This document shows positions 38,111-52,200 of a stretch of 64,000 nt of DNA, one piece after another; the first letter of the stretch is position 1; each line of letters begins with the position of its first letter. Below the pieces are notes generated by a model. It was not told where the DNA came from and did not search any database. It was given only the letters and a program-made list of their open reading frames with translations. A program made the translations under genes and the position numbers. The stretch covers positions 1 through 64,000 of the forward strand of contig JABVXV010000156.1 in the NCBI GenBank assembly GCA_013365325.1, read 5' to 3'. The DNA is from Dipetalonema caudispina. Its lineage: Eukaryota > Nematoda > Chromadorea > Rhabditida > Onchocercidae.

Positions 38111-39541
38111 AGTATTAGATATAATTGAAGCTAAGAAGTAAACAAATCCTATACTATATTCTATTTCGTATATTAAATAATCCAGAATCCTATACTAAAT
38201 TCTATTTCGTATATTAAATAATCCAGAATCCTGTACTATATTCTATTTCGTATGTTAAATAATCCAGAATCCTATACTAAATTCTATTTCGTATACTGAA
38301 CAATCCAGAATCCTGTACTATATTCTATTTCGTATATTAAATAATCCAGAATCCTATACTAAATTCTATTTCGTATATTGAACAATCCAGAATCCTGTAC
38401 TATATTCTATTTCGTATATTAAATAATCCAGAATCCTATACTAAATTAAATTCTATTTCGTACATTAAATAATCCGGAATCCCGTATTATATTCTATTTC
38501 GTATATTAAACAAACCGGAATACCGGAATAATCAATCATAATCCCTCAACAATTTCATACTTCGAATTATGCCCGAGTCATAATTTCTTCATGTAGCGAA
38601 AAATGCGGTGTAGTCCTCCTGCCAGTTATTAAATTTACTAAATTACTATGGATATTGTTGTTCCAAAGTTTAGTATTTAAATTTCTTTTTGAGTTCTTAA
38701 TTTATATTACGGATATTTGATTACTCATATAATTAGCCCGTTAATAGGAAATTTCCATTTTATTAAACTATTATAGACATGGTAATAATTTCTTTTTTTT
38801 TTTTTTTTTTTTTTTTTGTGAGATTGGAGTGCATTAACTTCTTTTTTTCCCAAAAATTAAATACTTAAACGCAAATTTAAGTATTTAATTTTTGGCTAGA
38901 GATATCGAATTATTCGAATATTTGGTTACGCAAATATTCTAATTGTGAATTTTGAATGACTTCACAAATGTTGTTTAAATTAAATTAAATTAATCGAATT
39001 AAACTTAAATAAGTTATGCATAGAAGGAGAATTGATAATTTCTTTTCAATCATTTTGCTTAATTAAATTATTACATAAATGTGGACAATATCCGTATGTG
39101 TTTGCATTATTTTCATTTGCATACGCGTATATCTAAAATTTTTATCATTTTAAAATCAATTAATTTGCATCTATTGAAGATCATTTTAGTGACGAACCCA
39201 TCGAAGGGTTTAGCTGTGTAAAGAAAGTTATGTAAAGTAAGTTTTAATTGAGGTAATATTTCATTTGTTCTATTTTCTCTCTTCAACTTTCCGTATCAGT
39301 AATTGATAGATGTATCACAGTTTGCGTTTTTCGCAATTGTATCCAAATGATAATCGATATAGATTTCTTCGGTAGAAATATCCAAATGACATATTCAGAC
39401 TTCAATATTACTGACTAAAAACTTCAATATTACAAAAGGAAAAAACAAAAACAAAAAGATAAAAAAAAAAAAAAAACTGCATTTGAAGTAATTTCTTTAA
39501 AAAATGATTCGATTAAACAATACTTCCAAAAATATTTGAGG
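38111..39541. other. Divergent intergenic region, stl-1 / Shc
   Basis: Presumed promoter region for stl-1 (-) and the Shc gene (+). Apart from the minisatellite it holds a T run of about 27 at 38791-38817 and an A run near 39462. A 12-codon upstream frame (39504-39539) stops two bases before the Shc ATG. No exon was found. Confidence 0.6.
38147..38526. repeat. 41-bp minisatellite with dimeric structure
   Basis: Nine copies of a 41-bp unit built on TTCTATTTCGTATATTAAAT and ending with AATCCAGAA. Unit starts are at 38147, 38188, 38229, 38270, 38311, 38352, 38393, 38434 and 38480. Copies 2-8 alternate between CTATACTAAA and CTGTACTATA versions, so the true repeat period is 82 bp. A 5-base insertion (TAAAT) stretches copy 8. 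It ends only about 50 bases upstream of the stl-1 start. Confidence 0.95.
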
Positions 39542-42500
39542 ATGTCAGAAGAAGGAGATGTAATATCTCCAAGCGATGAAGAATTGTTGAAAGAATTGAA
39601 AACTGGACAAACTTTTTATTTGAAGGTATTTTTTACTCGATTATTTACTTAAATTTCTTAAAATTTATTTCAAAGAGCTTTATAATTTGAGAATACTCAT
39701 TGTTCATATTTCTAAATTTGATGTCTCAAACTTTATATAAATGTGTAATAGTTTATCTCTAAGAAATATTATTTCAGTATCTTGGATCGGTGCAGGTTTT
39801 CGAATCGTTAACGAAGAAAAAACCAGAGGAAAGGGATAATTGGACAAGGTACCTTTATTTATTAAAAAGAAAAGTAGGTTTCCAAGACACTTTATGGTAT
39901 TATAATATTCTTAGGTATAGCAGCAGAATTTTTTCAAGTTACGTCAATAATTTGGCTTGTAATGGTTCCATCAAATGATTTTATGAAAGTAGTGTCATGT
40001 AAGATATGGTTTATCGATAAATTCATATCTTACAGGTATTGCATGTATCGTATTTGCCATCAGCTAGGTATATGTAAAGAAAATTCGAGGCCCGATGAAC
40101 GACTTCTTGACGTAAGTTACGATTTAATTAAAAGGAATCTAAAAGCAGATTATTGGAAAATACTGTCGTGCAGGATCTGTTAGGATGTGGTACCCCATTT
40201 ATTCTTTGCTAATGACCTTATCGTAGTTAAAGTTCGGAATTAAGCAGGGCATACTTTGTTTTCATTTTCGTTCAATTTTTTAGCTTAGATAATCCAAAAA
40301 TTAACAAAGTTTAATGAAAGATGAGAAAATCAGTTTAATGGAGTGATTAATTAACTGCTTTAATTAATTAATCGGAAGAAGAGTGGTTAGTTGACTTCAC
40401 TACATAAAACGAATTAGCAAATACTGAATTGAAAACGATTTTTTCATGGGAAAAAAAATCGATAAATTAATTGCAGAAATTAGGCGAAATAAAAGTTGAA
40501 GACAAAGATGTTGAACTAAATGTAGCATTGCATGCTTTTATAATTCTGGATAAAGAGGGTATACGGATTTTGGAACGACATCCCATCCATGTTATTTCGT
40601 ATGCTTCATCCGGCACGGAGGTTTCCTTTCACTATATTTTAAATTGATTTAGAGCGAACATTGCTGGTTACTATTATTTATTTATAAGGAAAATTCGAAA
40701 ATTTCAAATTGAGGCATCTTATCTCGCTTATATATTAGTATGACGAACTTTGTGTAGGATCAAAAAGTTTTATTTTTTTGACATTATTGCTAATTGTTAA
40801 CTTAAATGCATCGCTGTTAATGTTCAAGTTTAATTTTTCATGTTTCGAGAATCTGAGAATATTTTAAGAATTTGGTAGTATTGGATGCTTCATAGGAAAG
40901 AGCAATGTGAATTATAAATAAGATCATATTTCTCATATGTGGGCTTATTGAGATTGAATTATTCCAATTAACTCAAGGAATCAATACTGGGAAATCCTTT
41001 TTAAAACATAAGCATATAAAAGTTGTCGATAATTCCTTACTTGAAAAATTTTCATTTCCACACTATGCTTCTTTTTTCTCTATTTCTCCTTCTTTCAATA
41101 CAGGAATGTATCAAAGGAGTGTTTTGCTTTGTTTCGCACATTCGAGAACTTGGAAGGCGATGCTTAATTTTTATGGAACCTGATAAGAATGTCGATTTTA
41201 TTATGGAGACTATTCTTCAGATATTTCGACTTAATAATAAAGGTTAAAGCTGGATTCGAATTCATATTTTGGGCTAGTACTTCTTTTTCATTTTGGACCA
41301 GTACACTGTTTTGAAATTTGATGTGAAAGCTGCATGAGGTCCACATAAGAGCCAGATTTGCATGAGGTATCAGTGATAAGCTAGTATTGGCGAGCACAAT
41401 TTCCCCGTCCAAATGTTTTTCCCTTTTTTTTCTAAATAAAACATAAGGGTTTTCACCTTTTCCGATTTAGTTCTACAAAAAAAAAGGTCAAAATTTTTCA
41501 TTACTCTGCCTATCTATTTTTGAAATATTATTTTCACAACTCATTGTTGTCTTTTTAGGACATGGCAGTAAGTTAAGCATAACAATAGCAACGTCGCCAG
41601 AGTCAAGTTCAAATTATGGTAAAACTTCTCTGCAAATTACTTTTTTTATCGATCTTGCTGATTTGCTGAGTTAAATGAGTGTTCAAGTTTGTGATTTAAT
41701 TTCAAGTTTGAACTATTTCAGTATTATAAACTTCTATGATTCTATTATCAGAACTCCAGTTACGAGTGGCGATAATAAGGATTTAGCTCGATGCCTCGCT
41801 TGACTTTTGACATTTTAGTGGATCGAGTTTTAGGAAAATTTTTTGTTTTCGTGTTCCCAAGTAGGGCAACAAGCATAATTATTACTTCTGGAGGAGGAAA
41901 TTCATATTAATGCATCGATTATAATTGAATAGTTTGAAAGATCCACTTGCATGTTAAGGAAAATATTTGCATTTGAATTTAGAGCTACTACTGAAATGTG
42001 AGTTCTGTTTGGAGTTTTTCTACGTGATGGTTGGAGTATTAAGCTATGTTGCAATTACTGAAAGAATGCAAACGGTATAAATACTATGTATTTTCGTTAC
42101 CAATTAAATGACCGACTTGCTATGATATGTTTCCTTTTTCAGATCACCTAACTTATATGAACATATGTAACTTACCAGCCGCCTTGGGTCTTGACAGACA
42201 ACCTTGGTATCATGGTGAAATGGAACGAGCTGCTGCTGAATCTGTGCTACGACATGAAGGTGATTTCTTGGTTCGTATGAGCCCGAATACTGCCAATAAT
42301 TTTGTTCTCTCTGGGATCGCAAATTCGGTCGCGAAGCATTTTTTATTGCTGGATGAAAACGACCAAAAGGTAAAATTTTTATTTTCGAAATTGTTAATAT
42401 TTTTTTTTGCTTTTCCATATTGAACTATAAGCTGAAGAATGAAAGAGAATCTGGGATGACTAGGGATTCTTCGAAATTTATGAGTTAATATATATGTATA

Positions 42501-42948
42501 TAGCTTAATACTAATTGGTAACGAATATACATAGTATTTATGCCATTTGGATTCTTTCTGTAATGGCAGCATTGCTTAATACCATTAGGTAGAAAAACCT
42601 GCAAACAGATCTCACATTTCAGTAGCAACATTATATATATATATATATATAATTTGTTTATTTATTTATTTATTTACTATACATGCTGCAAAGTTAATAT
42701 TACTTTGTTTAAGTTAATATTACTTTTCAAAGTTAATATTACTGCAGAGTTGATTTTTATTTATTTATATATCGTGCAATGTTAACAATGGATTCTTCTA
42801 GGTTCGCAAGCAACAACAAGTATTCGAAACAATTGTTGAACTGATTGAGTACCACCGAGGGGAGAATGTGCCAATTATCTCGGAAGGCAGTGAATTGCAT
42901 TTGATCCGTCCCATTGTAAGGTTTGCCGCACCAATAATACGCCGATAG
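39542..42948 (+). CDS. shc-1: Shc-type PTB-SH2 adaptor protein
   Basis: Phosphotyrosine adaptor that links receptors to downstream signalling. Exons: 39542-39625, 39778-39848, 40036-40111, 40477-40620, 41104-41242, 41559-41618, 42143-42369, 42802-42948. They sum to 948 nt, or 315 residues, much shorter than mammalian Shc and close to the compact nematode form. The PTB domain covers about residues 23-170 (FYLKYLGSVQVFESL, ELNVALHAFIILDKEGIRIL, VDFIMETILQIF). A linker of about 40 residues replaces the long CH1 region. SH2 starts at WYHG (213-216), with the phosphate-binding FLVR at 233-236 and a typical end (VPIISEGSELHLI). The linker holds Tyr196 in YMNI, a YxN Grb2-SH2 consensus. The ATG at 39542 is the first in frame. 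No AATAAA is seen before the next gene, 288 bases downstream on the same strand. The gene symbol is by family resemblance. Confidence 0.9.
42691..42743. repeat. Three short direct repeats in Shc intron 7
   Basis: AAGTTAATATTACT occurs at 42691, 42711 and 42730, at 19-20-base spacing, just before the last Shc exon. An (AT)n run lies slightly upstream near 42634. Confidence 0.85.
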
Positions 42949-43236
42949 ATAGAACCGACAGAGCAACAAGAAATATGATTGCATGAGCTTATGTGTATGT
43001 CCACCGAAATATGTATGACGATAATTCGAGTTACCTATCAGAAAATTGAAAAGGGAAGAGAGGAGGAGGGCAAGGGGAGCTGAAATGATCGTACGACATC
43101 AGTCAAAGAAGATTCTTTTCCATTAGATGGTATTACTTCTGCCCTGTCTTCATTATTATAGCTTCTACAACATCAGTTACTACTACAGCTGGTAATGTTA
43201 TGAAGGAATTTGAATTATTGTAATTGATACCAGGTA

Positions 43237-46200
43237 ATGATGTCGGATCGTTATCTGCTTTCAGTATTGCTGCTGTTACTTACGTTGTTATTGATCCCGG
43301 ATTTAGTGCATTCATTACGTATCCTTGATACTGTTATATCTTGTGATCAGGTAAAATATTCAAATAATTTTTTCCAATATTTTTGAATACTGGCTAGAAT
43401 TTTCCGAAGAACCTACTTGTTTAGAATTCGCTTCAAGTAAACGTCTTAAGCTTAACTCAGATTTGCAGGGATAAAGGGGAAACATGTGTAGTAGTGGGAA
43501 AATTGATTAAACAGAAAAATGATAAAACTGAGAATCCGAATGAAATTTCAGTAATGAATGCTTAGCTTAGATTGAGATTTGAAGACAGAAAAAGGCAATT
43601 ATTATGAAAAATTAGCTATGAGATATTCCGATATTTCGATATGTTGCACATTATTTTAATTACGCTTTGTTGTTCCTATTGACATATTTTTCAAAAAATT
43701 TCATGATTAGCTCCTTAATATTTTTGTTTTGATTTTATGTTAAATCTTTCAACCTTTCTGTCTTCAGCTCTTTTGCGAGAAAAAAAAAAAACAGAAATCC
43801 AAATTTAAATTAGGTCACTGGAAGAGTTTTAGATTTTTGATTATGCATTTTTTGTCGAAAAAAGTTAAATATCACTGATCTAGATTTGGAAATTTAAATT
43901 TTTTAAGAATCGCTGTAGAATCGAAATTGGATTTCATGAAAAAAATATCCTTTATCTTCGTTCCCTCAAACATATTAATAATTATAAGTTTTAGAGGTAG
44001 GAAAATAGGACCGGTCGAAGTAGAATGGTAATAAAAATATATGCTTTGAATCGTTCTAGTAGTTGCTCAGTATTCGATATCTATTATTTCAGCCTATAGT
44101 TTATATGATTATTATTAATTGCAAGTTAATTTCATTTCTTTTCCAATTATGACTGAAACATAAAATTTCCTTATTATTAATTTATTGCCAGGAATAATTT
44201 TCCATTCTTTCTTTGCTTTATTTCTATTTGACATTATAATTCATATCTTTATAGCTATATATATGATATATATATCGCTTATTTAGTTAGTACGGGATGT
44301 TCATTTTCCGCTGAATCTTTTATTCTCTTTGATCACTAAATTAGTTGATGATTCCTGAAAGATACCATTACATTGTTATTCACTTCGCAATGCATATAAA
44401 TTGATAACTTTCAATGAAAATGAGAATTATACGAGAAATAATAAGGCTCAAAAGTTTTTTCCGATAGTTTTAGGTTGAATCTTTCAAAAAGCTTATTTGT
44501 TTTGAAATGTTTAATGTTTATTTCCAGGTTTGATTTGTAATGCAAGTACTCAATTTAAACTCAGTTTACTAGCAAAAACTCTTGCATATTTTGATTTACT
44601 CTATAAGAAATATATGTGGTTAGTTGCACCGTTCTACAAAAGATGAGTAGTAATTTTGCAAATAAATCAATATAAATTAAAATTTATCACTAAATAAAAA
44701 GTTATCTGCTAGCTAACCTTTACTTTTTTACTGAATCTTCGAGCAATTCGTCAAATTCACAATCATAATCCTGTTGAAAAATTAAAAAGTGAAGTATGAT
44801 ACTGGATTGTTTCTTCATGTTTTTTGTCAACATTATGTTTGCTGATCTAATACTGATAATCCGAACCTATTACTATACTATTCCATATTTCTCTTTGTTC
44901 AAGAAGGTTTTTTAGCTAGGAACATTTTAGTTTCTTTGCTTTTCAAGGAAACCTAAATTTCGTATTACATTTAAGCTAATCCTTTTTCAAATAGTTTTTA
45001 TCTGATGATATTTTATTGGTTTGTCAAAATGATTACAATATTATTTTATCCTTTATTTTGCTGTTTATTGTGCTATCTATTGATTATATATAATTATTAG
45101 TGATTCTTTCATTCATTTCTTCATTCTGTTATTTTGTTAGAAATAAAATTATCCTCAACATTTTTGCTACATTATGCAAATTTTTGAGTAATATGCCGGG
45201 AATAATTACTATGAAATTCATTTGTTGTATCTGATCATCATAAACTAACTGCTATCGAAGCCAATTTTTGGATGTGACTGTTATCGAGTTCAAATGATTC
45301 GACCTTGTATTAGATGGATAAATTAAAATAAGATACAGTATTTATGCTATCATAGTTGATCCGTAACTCTTGATAATCAATGATAAATTGCTTTACTTGT
45401 CATAACAGGTTCATATGAAATAGGGATGATAGAAAATGTGAGCTTATTTTAACTGTAATACTTATCATATCGTACTCTTGGAAGTATGAAAGTGGAATGG
45501 ATATATTGTTTGAAATATTTGTAAATTTAATGAGATTTAAAATAACTGGAGAAAAAAGAAACTATGCATAATGTAGGAGAATAGCTGAGAATAAATGAAT
45601 GTAAAATTGTCGAATCGTATATTTCATTAAGTATAAAGTAAGATAATTGTTGTTTACTTTAAAAATTTAATTGCTCATTATGTAAAATTCTCTCTCTTTT
45701 CAACTCTTTGAAAATTTCATTTGTCGCATTTCCAATTATTTGACCATCCATCCAAACTAATCCTTCACTTTAATTGATGTTGTTGTTGAGTCATTTTGAA
45801 TTGAAGCATTTTTCAAAATTATTATTTGTTATTTTTTGTAATCTTAGCAAAGAAATTACCTTTGCTAAATAAACATACAAGAATAAAATATAATATATCA
45901 AAAAATAACCAAAATGTATCAGTTGTTCCATTCAATCTAAATTATACAAATGTGGAAGAAAAAGAGGAAAGAGGAAAATTATTACTCATTATTCTTTTAT
46001 TAATTTCTCTGAAATTAAATCTAATTTTGAAACTTACAAAAATTTAAGTAATTATAGAGATAGAAAGAAAACGAAGAACTTCCAAACAGTCCTTAATCTT
46101 GCAACAATAATGCCATTTCATAAAAATCGCAATTTTTTGTAGTTGAATAATTCTGTTAAATTTTAAATTCAACTAAGAAAAAAAAATAGTTCTCGTTCTT

Positions 46201-49200
46201 TTCTCAAATGTCCTTGCTAAAATTTACTCATTGAAATTCAATTTTATCATGGTCATTTGATGGTTAGTTAGACTTCATGTCGACGTTTGATATTTTATTC
46301 AAGATTCTTAGCATAAGTTAAATTTTACAAGTTTCTTTGATATGTTATATACCTGAAAGTTTAGGTCAAAAAATGAGATCAATCAATTGTCTGATCCAAA
46401 AAATATGAATCATTCAAGTATTAAGTGATAAAATGACTTGTTAAATTTTACGAAATTACACTCATTCATTTCAACATGAAAAACCATTTGTATAATAGCA
46501 ATATGATCTGCAGATAATTAACTTATTTTATTTACATTTAATTCGATCATTAATAAAGAAAGAGAAGATGAAAAATAACAAAAAATAATGATCAAATCAA
46601 TTCATTGATAACATTTGCTAATTAACTGTTAAGAAAACAGAACAATTTAATGTGTTTAATTTAAAGTTTTACTAATTTAATATAATAATTGTTAATATAC
46701 AAATTGTACTTCTTTGTTGAACAATTTTACAATCAATTATCTTACCTATTTCTTCTTTTCTTTGTGTTTGTGTATGTGTGTGTGTGTTTTTTTTTTTTCC
46801 AAATTTTAATGCTATTTTATTAATTTTCACTAACATTTTTTTAATGAAAATTTGAATTTATTAAGCAATTTTATCAATGTTAATTTTTATTATTAATTTG
46901 CTAAGTAATGATTATTATTATTATTATTATTATTATTAGTATTACATTATGGTAAGTTTATTTATTTCCAGATATAATAGTTTTATCAATTAGTGATTAA
47001 TGAGTAATTCTTTTATGGATGGTTTATTTAGTTTTAAATATAATAATTTTATATGTTATATTATGGTAAGTTTATTTATTTCCAGATATAATAATTTTAT
47101 TAATTAGTGATTAATGAGTAATTCTTTTATGGATGGTTTATTTAGTTTTAAATATAATAATTTTATATGTTATATTATGGTAAGTTTATTTATTTCCAGA
47201 TATAATAATTTTATTAATTAGTGATTAATGAGTAATTCTGTTATGGATGGTTTATTTAATTTTAAATATAATAATTTTACCAATCGATGTCTTTTTTTTT
47301 CTTCTTTTTTGCATTTCTAGAACAATTTTGTGTTTACAATTGAATTCGAAGAACCATTTCATGGTATAATCTACAGTGAGAAAGGTTTCCCTAATTGCAT
47401 CTATGTGAATGCATCAATTCTAACCAAATCATCCTATACCATTAAGGTATTTTTCATCAATTTTTTTTTTTTTTTACGAAATTTATTTATTATTAATTCA
47501 TTCTATATTAAGGTAAAAAGAATTAATAGTTGATTGTATTCAAAATTGAAATATTTTTAAGTATTTTTTAAAAAAAAAAAAACAAAAAAACAAATTAATA
47601 AAAACTTTATTTGACAAATAAATTTTTTGACAATTCACTATACATTTACATTTTAGCTTCACATATAAATTGAAATTTTAAAATTAATTTGATAGCATAA
47701 TAAAACATTGTAAGTATATCAATAAAAGCTAAAAATTTATTTTGATAAAAATTTTCGAAAATTTTCTTTTTTTAAAAATAAATCATCATTTATTGAATCA
47801 ATTTAATAGACAATATTACAGTATTGTATCATTATCATCATCATTATCACAAATAACATTGATGAATTTGAAGCTTTGTTAATCAATTGGAAAGAAATAT
47901 TTGCCACTTACTTTCCTCTCTTTGCTTTTACAATATTTTTAATTTCATTGATATTTCTAAATTTTTAAAGAGAAATCAAAATTATGCAAATCTACTTAAA
48001 TCTACCAAAAAAAATTCCTTCTCAAAAATATTACGTTGTATTTTAACTTGGTGCTTTTTACCTATTTTATTGGTAATATTGAAAGCATTTTCCTTTCATC
48101 ATTGTATCATTTCTTCGAGAAATTCACGAAAATTTTTCCAAAATTAAGAGCATATCTGTTCTTCGGAAATATCATTTTGTTTTTTCAAATATCCCGGATT
48201 TTTTTTTTCCGGAAATTTAAATATTTTTAAATATTCTTGATTTCTTTTTTGGAAATTTATACATTTTTAAATGTCCCGGATTTTTTTTCGGAAATTTAAA
48301 TATCCTAAGTTATTCGAAATTATCAAAGTTTCAATATGATTGATTTTAATTTCAAAATTCATATGCATAAGTTCGTCACTTTTGAAAATTTTTTGACGAG
48401 TATAATTAGAATATAACTCGTATTTATATTCCAATTTTCATGATACTACACAGGCATTTGTTGCCTTAAAATGTTTTGTTTTAATATTTTCACAAATTTT
48501 AAGAGTATTTTATAAATATTTATATTTAGCTTTGAAATTTTAACTTAAAACTTAATATTATTAATTAGATCATTAAACTTTCGTTACAGTTTTATTTTCT
48601 TTCTATAACCTTTTTCTTTACCATTTTCTTCCTTTTATGCAATTTTTTTCTTTTTATCCAATTTTGTTTTTCCATTTATCACAAGTTGCTATCTTATGTT
48701 TACACCATATTTTCAACCTATAACTTATACATAGGTACCATTGGATGGATGTGAAACAACCTATAACTCGGATGGTAACCTGGAAAATGCGATCATTGTT
48801 CAGGAAAATCCCTTATTTGTGGATGGAACTGATAAGAAATATTTGTTAACATGCGTTCCGGTATTTTCAACAACACTCGGGTAATTGTTTATTGGTTTAT
48901 TGGCTTGTAATGCCTTTTCTTTTGAAAATTTTGGAAATTTTTTTTTGTTAAATTTCAATTGATGTTGTTAAATAATGTTTGATGGAGGATGAAATAATCC
49001 CAAAATGTTAAATTAGCTAATTTAATATTTATTTATGTTGAAATACAATTAAGAAAATATTAGAATTTTTCTTTTTCTTTTTTGTATAAATGTTGCAATG
49101 AGTGTTGAAAATTGAAAAAAAAAAATCTGAAATGAAAACTTTCAAAATTCCGGAGAAGTAAGTAAAATTGAATATCTAAATAAGTAGATAGTGAAATTGA

Positions 49201-52200
49201 ATTTGAATTAAGTGATGAGTAATAAAATATAATAAATGTGTAACAATTGCATTTTAATCGATTAATGATTTTCTATTGGAATGATCAAAAAAATTGTAAA
49301 ATTTGGAATGCTTTAGCTTATATCTGCATTAATTAATTATTATTTTGTTGTTTTTCTCCTTTTTCAAATATTTATTATTGAAATTTTAATCTTATTTTTT
49401 TTTGTCATTTATTGTTGAAGTTTTAAACATTACGAAAAAATTATTATCAAAGTATTTGTTAGAAAACGATTTAATGATAGGAATTTAAGTATCATTTTTA
49501 ATGGAATGATAGAAATTGAGCTATTGGATAAATTTAATTGGTTTGATGTTCATCAATTGTGCAAAATATTTCTCTTCATTCATTTATAATTTTAATATAA
49601 ATTGAACCAGTTTTTTTCTCTTTTCTTTTTATTTTGTTAAATAGTTAAGTAGAAAGCTTTTTGGCTTTTTGATAAAATTAAAAGCTGGTTTAAATTTTTG
49701 TTAAATTGGTAAAAAAAAAAAAAAAAGTAAGCAAATGAAGTTATTTGCTATTCAAAAATATTAATTTATTGTTTTTGATGAAATAAGAAGAAGAAGAAGA
49801 AGATAATGATGATAATGGAACAAAGAAATAAAAGAAAAAAAAAAACAAGTATTTTATCGTAATAAAAATCAATTAAACATGTATCATTATAATTAAATGT
49901 GTAAATAAATCAAGAAGCAATAATATTGATTGATTATGACAAGTAATCAAACATTTACAGAAATTATAGTCAGATGATAATAATGATAAAATAGCAATAT
50001 TTTTAACCAAAGTAATATATATTACATTAGATAATAATCTTAATTAATATCTTAAATAATCATTAGACGCATATCAATCAAAATTTTCAATTTAAATTGA
50101 TAGTATTTTCAGCTCCTTATCAGAAACTGTCAATTTTGGTGGTATTACAGTAGATAGTCAAGGTATTACCGCAGCAACAATCAGTGCAAGAGGTATCGCT
50201 GATCAACATATACAATACAAAGTTGAACTTCATAAAGTTAATTTAGATGGTACCTTACAACCAATCAATGGATCAATTTTTGTTGGCGATGATATCGTAA
50301 GTAACACAATCTTTCTTTATCATATATGTTTCAATATTTCATTTAAAATACATATGATAAAGTTTTAATAGTATATTTTTTAACTGAATTGGTAATAATT
50401 ATTTTTTACTTAGTCAATCATTATCCTTAATTAAATGCTTAAATCATTTTTCGACGAAACATATAAGCTATGTGTCGTCCATTGTCCATTGCTCACTTAA
50501 TTATTTGAAATGAGGACATTTAAAATTTCATTGATTGATTTTAAGCCAATGATCAGTAAGAGTGAATGTTGCATTTGATATTTAGGGAAAGAGAAAAGCA
50601 AAAAAAAAAAAAAAAAGGATAAATGAAGATGGAAATTTGGGTAGAAATATCTTTTGTATAGTTTATTAAATCTAATATTTCGGATCCCAATTTCAGGTTT
50701 CGATTTCAGATCTAAGCTATGCTAATCATAATTCTTTAATGAATTAAATTAAACGAAAAAAAATATATATATTTAAGAGTTACTTGAATGATTTCCTTGT
50801 GAAAATGATTCCCTTATAACATCAATCAGTTCAATCATATATAATCAAAGAAATCGATTTAATTATTAACTTTAAACTAAAATGAATGATAGAAGATCAA
50901 ACGGTAATGATATGATACTTTTTCCGTATTTCGTGAAAATTATTAAAAATCAAAATATCATTTAGCTAATTGGATGAATATTGAATTATTGTCAACAAAA
51001 ACATTGGGAGAAAAAAAAAAAAAAAAATCCGATATGCTATAATGTGCTCTATGAAAATTGATCATATTTTAAATTTGTTAATTTTAGGTTTATATCATTC
51101 GGGTTAGTTCATTAGCAACAGATGCGCGAATTGGAAATTGCTGGGCGCATGATACGCAATCAATGTTGCAACTTTCGGATGATAATGGTTGCAGCATACA
51201 ACTTATTGGTAACGTTTGGAATCATTTTCAACGTGAAAAATACGATAACAATATCATTTTCCGGAATCAAATTAAAGCATGGGCATTTCCGACAAGGTTC
51301 GTGAAAATATTTATGAATAATCATTTCTTCTACAATTATTTAAAAAAAAAAAAAAATCATTGAACTATTATTACTTTTTCTTGATATTCATTTTGATAAT
51401 AGGAAAATACTATGAAAAATTTTTTAAGGAATTTTGAGAAGTGATGAATATTTGTAGATGAATATTAAAGAAAATTAAAAGATGATATGATCAAAAAAAA
51501 ATTGTTTCATTTCAGTTTTATCAGTTTCTACTTAAAAAAAAGAAAAAAAAATTATCAAATTTTTTGAAACAAAAAAAAAAAAATGCTTTCCAAAATTACT
51601 AAAACTGAAATAAAATATTATAATGAATGCAGTAAATTTACTCAAAAATTTGTTTCTTTTTTATCCTTCTACAAGTTAATTTTAAAAATATTCTTATTAT
51701 TCTATTTTAGAAATAAAGATGAGAAATAAATGTAAATTACAAAGAAGATATTGTTTAATTAGTAAAAGATATAATATGAAATGAAAAGAGCTACAAAAGA
51801 GAGAAAGATAATAAGTACTGCACAATTATCATAACTGAATAAAAAATTTCCTTTGGAAATTCTACATATGCAAGTATTAATTATTCTTGTTAATTAAACG
51901 TTTAAGGAAAAAAAATTAAATACTTGTTTTCAAAAATTAAATATTCCCTCTCAGAAAAAAAAAAAACTGATTTTGTTTCCCAACAAAAATAATACAATTC
52001 GAAATAAATTTATGGTTCATTTTTAATAATTTATTTTTTCTTCTTTACAGTAATGATGTGAATATCTTTTGTAATTTGCATACGTGTCGTATCACGTGTC
52101 ATCACGTATCTTGCAATGAACACAGACAACGTCGAAATGTGATAATGTTGGATAGTGTTGTTAATGATATGGTTCATACCGTAAAAACTATATTTCACGT

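Noticed and set aside
40190..40260. Stretch resembling the 5S rRNA core (TTCGGAATTAAGCAGGG)
   Set aside because: The similarity covers only about 17 bases with a gap. The rest of the 5S fold is missing, and it lies in a Shc intron.
45826..46047. 73-codon frame in ZP intron 1
   Set aside because: AT-rich with Lys/Asn/Leu bias and no splice sites.
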